Assembly: GCF_005047355.1 (NCBI RefSeq)
Contig: NZ_SUMC01000021.1
Span: forward strand, 84,391-148,390
DNA from: Actinacidiphila oryziradicis
GTDB taxonomy: Bacteria; Actinomycetota; Actinomycetes; Streptomycetales; Streptomycetaceae
Length of the DNA stretch: 64,000 nucleotides
Direction of reading: 5' to 3'
In this document: positions 59,340 to 64,000 of the stretch, piece after piece
How positions within the stretch are numbered: the first letter of the stretch is position 1
Layout of the letters: each line of letters opens with the position of its first letter
Notes under the pieces: model-generated
Seen by the model: the letters and a program-made list of their open reading frames with translations, nothing else
Told to the model about the DNA's origin: nothing
The model's database searches: none
Made by a program: the position numbers and the translations under genes

Positions 59340-59957
59340 GCACTCACTTTGCCAGCGTTGGGTGGCCCGGGATCGTCGGATGAGGCTACGGACAGTTGAT
59401 CGGGTCCGCGAGGTCGAAGAAGGCGTCGATCACGGTGGCGCACCACCCGCCGGGCGGCCGACCGCCGCCGCACGCCCACAAGCAGGCCCAGCACAAAAGC
59501 ACAGGTGACAGCGAGCTCTTGGCCGACCGACGCGTCCCACGGCGTCTCATTGATCCACGCGGGCATGACAACCGCACCGGCGACCGCGGCCTGCATGGCG
59601 ACGAAGGCCACCCAGGCCCACACCCGCGAAAGCAGGACCGGGCAGGCGACCAACGCGATCACCCACGCCACCATCGCGGCCGCCGGCCAGGACAACCGGC
59701 CGAACAACAGGAAACCCGCGTTGGCGGTGAGCACCAGAGTCAATGAGACAGCCGGCTTCCAGCGGATCAACGCCAGCGGTGCGGTAGCCAGCAAGCCGAG
59801 CGGTTCGGTGAACTCGAAGCCGGTCGCATGACGCCCGACGCCCAAGGCCATCGCCGTGACCGCGAGCACGGCTGCCACCGTCACCGGCGCCGTGGGCCTT
59901 CGAGACCAGCTGAGCAGCGCCGCTACCGAACGGTCGATCCATGCGCCATGCCACCAC
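59340..59957 (-). pseudogene. Membrane part of a sensor histidine kinase, truncated
   Basis: The minus frame encodes five to six transmembrane helices: TVAAVLAVTAMALGVG, LLATAPLALIRWKPAVSLTL, LSWPAAAMVAWVIALVAC and others, then LGLLVGVRRRSA. This is the N-terminal membrane domain of Streptomyces HisKA_3 kinases. The catalytic domain that should follow is missing, and the start is cut at about 59957 where a sedolisin fragment begins on the other strand. Confidence 0.6.
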
Positions 59958-60566
59958 GACGACTTCGGCTCGCTGACCAGCGGCAAGTGGACCGACATCG
60001 GCGTCAGCGGAGGCGGTGGGGGCGTCAGCGACGTCTACCGGCAGCCGTCGTACCAGAAAGACGTCGTCCCGGCGTCGATGGCACGGGTCAAGGTGGCCCA
60101 CAAGACGGTGCTCGGCCGGACCGTGCCCGACATCGCCGCCGACGCCGACCCCGACACCGGCATGCTGGTCGGCTACACCGGCACGGACAGCCACGGGAAC
60201 CCAGGGCCCTACCGCACCGTGTCGAGCGCCGGCACCAGCCTGGCCACCCCGCTGGTCGCGGGCCTGGTCGCCGACGCCCAGCAGGGCCAAAGGTCGCCCT
60301 ACGGCTTCATCAACCCGCTGCTCTACCGCCTGGCCCGCACCCAGGCGTTCCACGACGCCCTGCCGATCAGCACGTCCACGCCGCAGCGGAACCGGGCCGC
60401 GTACATCGCGCCCGACGACACCTCCACCAGCGCGGACGTCGACGTCTTCGACGCCCAGAAACGCCCCGACACCCAGCAGGTGACCGCCAAGGGCTACGAC
60501 ACCATGACCGGCATCGGCACCCCAAACGGCGCCGCCTTCATCGCCGCCCTGCGCCGCGGCCTGTGG
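59957..60566 (+). pseudogene. Sedolisin (S53) serine protease, C-terminal fragment
   Basis: The plus frame shows the end of an S53 catalytic domain: GVSGGGGGVSDVYRQPSYQK, VPDIAADADPDTGMLVGYTG (family Asp), SAGTSLATPLVAGLVA (catalytic Ser in GTSLATP) and GYDTMTGIGTPNGAAFIAAL. The Glu/Asp catalytic residues and propeptide, at least 400 residues, are missing. An in-frame ATG exists at 59856 but lies in the kinase remnant. A hairpin follows directly. Confidence 0.7.
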
Positions 60567-60600
60567 ATACACCCCGGCGGCTCCGGCCACCGGGGTGTAT
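60567..60600. terminator. Hairpin after the sedolisin fragment
   Basis: ATACACCCCGG and CCGGGGTGTAT form a perfect 11-bp stem around a 12-nt loop. It overlaps the end of the protease fragment. Confidence 0.7.
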
Positions 60601-60769
60601 CCGGCGAGCGAGGCCATGTCGGTAGGCAGTCACGTGCTCATCCGACCCGACGCCAGTGACACTGGGCTCCCGCTGACCCGTGGTAACGACCCGGCCGACC
60701 GCAAAGCTGGCGGAGCAACGCGAAGCGCCCCGCACAGGTGAGGTGCGAGGCGCTGCGGGGCTGTGCTCC

Positions 60770-62392
60770 TCAGCGGACGTCGACGTAGTCGCCGGCCGAG
60801 GTGGTGTTGAGGTACTGGCTGGTTGCCGCGTAGGTCGCGCTCCAGGTGCCGTCCTGCTTGGCTGTGAGCTTGACGGTGAATTTGCCGCCGTTGCCGGTCG
60901 TGGCGGTGGCCATGCGGGTTCCGTCCTTGGCACCGGGGACGCGGAAGTAGATGGCCACCCGCTGCCCGGACAGGCTCGTCCAGCTGGAGCCGTTCTGACG
61001 CTGCAGGTTTCCCGTCACAGTCAGGGTGCCGCCCTTGCGCACCGGCTCAGGTGAGGCGTTGAAGCCCGTGATCCGCGTGACGGAGCGGGTTAGGTGCACC
61101 TTGCTGGTTACTGCCGCGGTGGCGTTCGCGCTGCCCGAGTAGTGCAACCGCAGATACCCGGTGGGGTGTTTGAGGGTGTGCCAGGCATCGAAGGCGCCCG
61201 CTGCGTTCGGGGTCACTGTTGCCACAGTGGTCCACCCGGTGCTGCCGTTCTGCGACTGCTGCAGCTCGACGCGGCCGGTGGGGCGTGGGCCCGCGGAGGC
61301 TGTGAGACTGCCCTTGACGCGGATGGCTCCGGCGCCGGTGAACGTGTGGTCGCTCCATGCGAGGACGGAGCGTGAGAGTGCGTGGAGGTGGGCGTCTGCG
61401 GTGGACTGCGCGAGGTAGCCGTAGCCTCCGGTCAGCGCTGACCAGGTGGTGTCGCCGGTCACGGTGTCGAGCTTCTCGCTGAACCGGCCTCCGGAGGTGA
61501 GTTCGTAGGCGTGGTTACCGTTGGGGCCCTGGAGACCGACTTCGATGTCATGGTCGGAGGCCGGCAGCGGTGTCCAGGTGTTCGTTGTGGGGCTCAGGTA
61601 CTGCGCGGTGCCGCTGACGGTGTACGCGCTGCCGTACACGGCGGTGTCGGTGGGCTTGTCGAAGACGATCCTGGTCGGGCTTGCCGTCATGGACACCTGC
61701 ACAAGCTCCGTGTTGACGGTTTGACTGTCTTGCTGGACCGCGTACACGTACACGTATCCGTGGACCGGACCCGTGACCTGGTAGGTACCGTCGGGCTGGA
61801 CGGTTGTCGCGACCTCCCACGGCCCCGACCCCCGAGTCCCCTCCAGGTAGACCGTTCCTCCGGTCCAGCCGGACGTGGTGACGCCGGTCGCCGGGTCGAA
61901 GGTTGAGACGCTGCCCGTAGCGGTGACCGACTGGTGCTCGAAGTCCAGCGCGGTGCGGTCCAGCGCGGTGTCGCTGAAGACGGGCAGATCCACGTAGCGG
62001 ACCACGGCACGGCCGAGGTAGGCCGGGTGATCGCCGTCGGCATCAGCGAGATCGACGACTGCGTCGTAGTCGCCGTGGGCACCCAGCGCCATTCGGGCGG
62101 TGGTGCGCCACGTACCGTCCTCCGGGGTCCCGGAGACCAGCGTGAACCCGGTGACGGTCGTCACGGGCCGTTCGCCGGAGACACGGAAGGTGAGCTGCGC
62201 GGTGACGGATGCGGGGTCGATCGCGGAGTCGGAGGTGGCGTGGAAGTCGAGATAGCCAGCGTCGTTCGGGTCGGCGCCGACGGCGGATATGACGGGTAGT
62301 ACGGGCGGCGTGTCTGCCAGGGCAGGGCTCGCCGAGGCAAGAGTCGCGAGCCCTGCGATGAGCGCGAGCGGAGCGATGAGGGGTCTTCGCAC
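60770..62392 (-). CDS. Secreted protein with Ig-like repeats
   Basis: This 540-aa protein has a signal peptide cleaved near ASPALA|DT (about residue 26). The rest is beta-rich Ig/transthyretin-like units with repeated elements such as GTYQVTGPVHGYVYVYA, YTVSGTAQYLSPTTNTWTPL, IRVKGSLTASAGPRPTGRVE and LTVTGNLQRQNGSSWTSLSG. The repeat (VxGxLQ..NGxxWxxxxGxxV) recurs three times in the C-terminal half and is common in secreted Streptomyces calcium-binding or adhesion proteins. There are no catalytic motifs. It is probably an extracellular structural or surface protein. Confidence 0.8.
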   Translation of the reverse strand: MRRPLIAPLALIAGLATLASASPALADTPPVLPVISAVGADPNDAGYLDFHATSDSAIDPASVTAQLTFRVSGERPVTTVTGFTLVSGTPEDGTWRTTARMALGAHGDYDAVVDLADADGDHPAYLGRAVVRYVDLPVFSDTALDRTALDFEHQSVTATGSVSTFDPATGVTTSGWTGGTVYLEGTRGSGPWEVATTVQPDGTYQVTGPVHGYVYVYAVQQDSQTVNTELVQVSMTASPTRIVFDKPTDTAVYGSAYTVSGTAQYLSPTTNTWTPLPASDHDIEVGLQGPNGNHAYELTSGGRFSEKLDTVTGDTTWSALTGGYGYLAQSTADAHLHALSRSVLAWSDHTFTGAGAIRVKGSLTASAGPRPTGRVELQQSQNGSTGWTTVATVTPNAAGAFDAWHTLKHPTGYLRLHYSGSANATAAVTSKVHLTRSVTRITGFNASPEPVRKGGTLTVTGNLQRQNGSSWTSLSGQRVAIYFRVPGAKDGTRMATATTGNGGKFTVKLTAKQDGTWSATYAATSQYLNTTSAGDYVDVR

Positions 62393-62481
62393 GAGGGGTC
62401 TCCCCAGGGAACCGGCAAGGTGGGTGGTGTAGGGCAGAGCCGCCGAATATTAGCGCATGAGCTTACTGACGGTTCGTGGGG

Positions 62482-62690
62482 GGGTTCCCCTCGGACGTCG
62501 TCTGGTTGCTGATGGTCTACGGCGTCGACCTGGTCGTCGGGAACCTCATCGGAGGGCGAGCCGCCGACCGTAACCGTGACCGCGCCCTGGTCCTCGCCCT
62601 GCTCGGACTCACCATCACCCTGGCCGTGTTCGGCCTGCTGGCCGGCAGCGCCACGGCGGGAGCTCCTGGTGAACGTGGATGTCTTGGTCG
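62482..62690 (+). pseudogene. MFS transporter, internal remnant
   Basis: The frame reads VVWLLMVYGVDLVVGNLIGG and RAADRNRDRALVLALLGLTI, a VxGNxxGGRxADR loop between transmembrane helices typical of DHA1-type major facilitators (arabinose efflux permease group). Sequence on both sides is unrelated; after 62690 the frame is lost. Confidence 0.65.
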
Positions 62691-62767
62691 ACTACACGTC
62701 CTACTGGAGTTCCGTTGCCTTGTCAGCCCACGATCACCTCAGGCACTTGACGACGGCCCGGAAACCT

Positions 62768-62990
62768 TAACTACCCGGCCTTGGCCTGCCGCCACCTGAT
62801 CAAGGACCAGCTCGACATCACCGGCGCCCGCTGGGGCCCAGACGGCGCCGAAGTCGTGCTACGCCTGCGCGCCCTGCGCTCCAGCGGCGACTTCGAGACC
62901 TACTGGGCCTACCACGAAGCCCGCGACTACCAACGCAACCACCTCACCCGCTACAAAAACGGGATCCTGCCAGAAACCGCAGAACCCTAG
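62768..62990 (+). pseudogene. ISKra4-type transposase, C-terminal fragment
   Basis: NYPALACRHLIKDQLDITGA, RWGPDGAEVVLRLRALRSSG and DFETYWAYHEARDYQRNHLT match the C-terminal part of ISKra4-family transposases (RxxIKDRxxITGARWGLxxAExxLxLRAL). About 72 of more than 400 residues remain and no start is visible. It is a dead insertion sequence next to the MFS remnant. Confidence 0.8.
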
Positions 62991-63068
62991 ACCCGGCTAG
63001 GACCTGCACCCATCGACGAAAACAGCTATAGCAAGTGATCGCCAGGTTGCGCGGAGAGGCTCATTGGG

Positions 63069-63704
63069 TCATAGGCGCTTCCAAGTGCCGGAGGATCCGC
63101 GGCGATGACTGTCGAGGAGATGGGTGTCAATCATGCCGATGGCCTCCATCAAGGCGTACATGCTGGTCGGCCCGACGAAGGCGAAGCCCTTGCTACGCAG
63201 CGCTTTGGCTAGGGCCTGGGATTCCCTGGACCGCGTGGGGATATCCGAGAGTATGCGCGGCCGTGGTGTCTCGCGCGGCTGGTGAGACCAGACCAGGGCC
63301 GGTAAGCCCCCCTCGGCCCGCAAAGTGACAGTCGCACCGGCGTTGCTGATGGTAGCCAAGATCTTTTGCCGGTTGCGTACGATTCCCGAATCGGCCATCA
63401 GACGCTCGATGTCGCGGTCGGTGTAGGCGGCGACCTTCTCCGGGTCGAATTCGTCAAATGCCTCGCGGAACGCCGGCCGTTTGCGGAGGATCGTGGCCCA
63501 CGACAGACCAGCTTGGAAAGCCTCCAGGCTGATTCGCTCGAAAAGGCCTTGTTCACTGCGTACCGGCATGCCCCACTCGGTGTCGTAGTAGGCGCGCAGT
63601 AACGGATCGGTCGCCGCCCAAGGTGGTCGGGCCAACCCGTCTTCGCAGATCAATGCCCCGCTTTCCGCGTGCCGGGCGGCGATGGAAGGGGTCTGCAGGC
63701 TCAA
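63069..63704 (-). CDS. tag: DNA-3-methyladenine glycosylase I
   Basis: This 211-aa base-excision repair enzyme removes 3-methyladenine. TTG 63704 has a perfect AAGGAG site. Family motifs are YYDTEWGMPV, LFERISLEAFQAGLSWATIL, FRKRPAFREAFDEFD-type (RKRPAFREAFDEFD), MADSGIVRNRQKILATISNA and GFAFVGPTSMYALMEAIGMI. The expected zinc ligands are partly visible as the N-terminal Cys (ALICEDG) and two C-terminal His (DTHLLDSH). The N-terminal Cys-x-Trp is altered, which is common in the family. Confidence 0.92.
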   Translation of the reverse strand: MSLQTPSIAARHAESGALICEDGLARPPWAATDPLLRAYYDTEWGMPVRSEQGLFERISLEAFQAGLSWATILRKRPAFREAFDEFDPEKVAAYTDRDIERLMADSGIVRNRQKILATISNAGATVTLRAEGGLPALVWSHQPRETPRPRILSDIPTRSRESQALAKALRSKGFAFVGPTSMYALMEAIGMIDTHLLDSHRRGSSGTWKRL

Positions 63705-63823
63705 GTTACTCCTTCTTGATAGCAGTGAGGTTTTTCGATCGTGGTTTCGCCGGGGGTCTTACGACGTCGTGCGCGGTAGCTGAGACCCCGGTCTGAGCAT
63801 GCAAACGGCCGTGCGAGACGATC

Positions 63824-64000
63824 ATGATTGTGACGTCAAGAGGGGCCCGCACGGCCTTGAGCCATCGTATCTGCACCGGGATCCCGCGCCGTCGCCTCGG
63901 CAAGCTGATCGCGGAGTTGGCCGAGCCGTGGGTGGCCGGGCAGGAGTCCCAGCTGCGTGAACGCCGGGGCCATGACCGGCTGCGCGCCGCCGGAGCAGGT
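63824..64000 (+). mobile_element. Transposase gene, 5' part (cut by window edge)
   Basis: From ATG 63824 (or GTG 63830) the frame runs open to the end: ARTALSHRICTGIPRRRLGK, LIAELAEPWVAGQESQLRER, RGHDRLRAAGAG. This is the N-terminus of the DDE transposase family frequent in Streptomyces (IS5-like group with R..RRGHDRLRAAGAG). The left end of the element is probably within 63740-63820. It lies downstream of tag in opposite orientation and marks the right side of the plastic region. Confidence 0.7.

Overview
The window is high-GC actinobacterial DNA, almost certainly Streptomyces. The signs are GTG and TTG starts with GGAGG-type ribosome binding sites, SCO2400-type and NsdA-type proteins, DUF6230/DUF6114 and PF04672 families, and the dispersed CGCCGGACGGGCT and CTCCCCCAGC..GGGAGGTGCCCCC repeats common in Streptomyces intergenic DNA.

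Layout. 1-20.4 kb looks like ordinary chromosomal backbone: a partial asparagine-synthase-like gene, an NsdA-like TPR regulator, an L-2-hydroxyglutarate oxidase, trmB, a PrsW-type protease, a DUF6230/DUF6114 membrane-protein locus interrupted by an inverted DUF3618/holin-like pair, an S-adenosyl methyltransferase, a glutathione-independent formaldehyde dehydrogenase-like gene, glpF-glpK, a CocE/NonD hydrolase and a DinB protein. 20.4-34.3 kb carries accessory genes: an SCO2400-family protein, an SDR, a MarR-FUSC exporter pair, a Tat-exported amidase, a Trp-rich microprotein, a DMT transporter, a DUF418 protein with an adjacent two-component system, and an acetyltransferase. 34.3-64 kb is a plastic region in which intact genes alternate with truncated remnants. 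These remnants come from ISKra4 transposases, an arginase, MFS transporters, a FAD monooxygenase, an esterase, an MmyB-type regulator, a kinase, subtilase and sedolisin proteases, a histidine kinase and an AurF-like oxygenase. There is also an 84-bp repeat in two inverted copies and a new transposase gene at the right edge.

The most interesting locus is a six-gene, one-strand operon at 49.7-55.2 kb. It encodes a group II PLP-dependent decarboxylase, a PaaK-like adenylate-forming ligase, and four divergent proteins of the AidA/PixA (inclusion body protein, PF12306) family, and it ends in a strong hairpin. The start-stop overlap of the two enzymes and the tight spacing of all six genes imply a common function. 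I know of no described pathway with this composition. Its substrate, and whether the AidA/PixA proteins form a particle or inclusion, are unknown.

Other local systems: (i) a STAND NTPase (46.6-48.5 kb) whose first 30 residues carry a VVQAG motif resembling RHIM/PP-type amyloid signalling motifs; (ii) a TetR repressor and quinone oxidoreductase pair separated by a 44-bp perfect palindrome; (iii) a MarR-DoxX divergon and a second TetR-epimerase divergon, each with a small palindrome; (iv) a NarL-type two-component pair next to a DUF418 membrane protein; (v) a glpF-glpK unit with a MITE-like inverted-repeat element between its genes. No tRNA, rRNA, CRISPR array or riboswitch was recognised.
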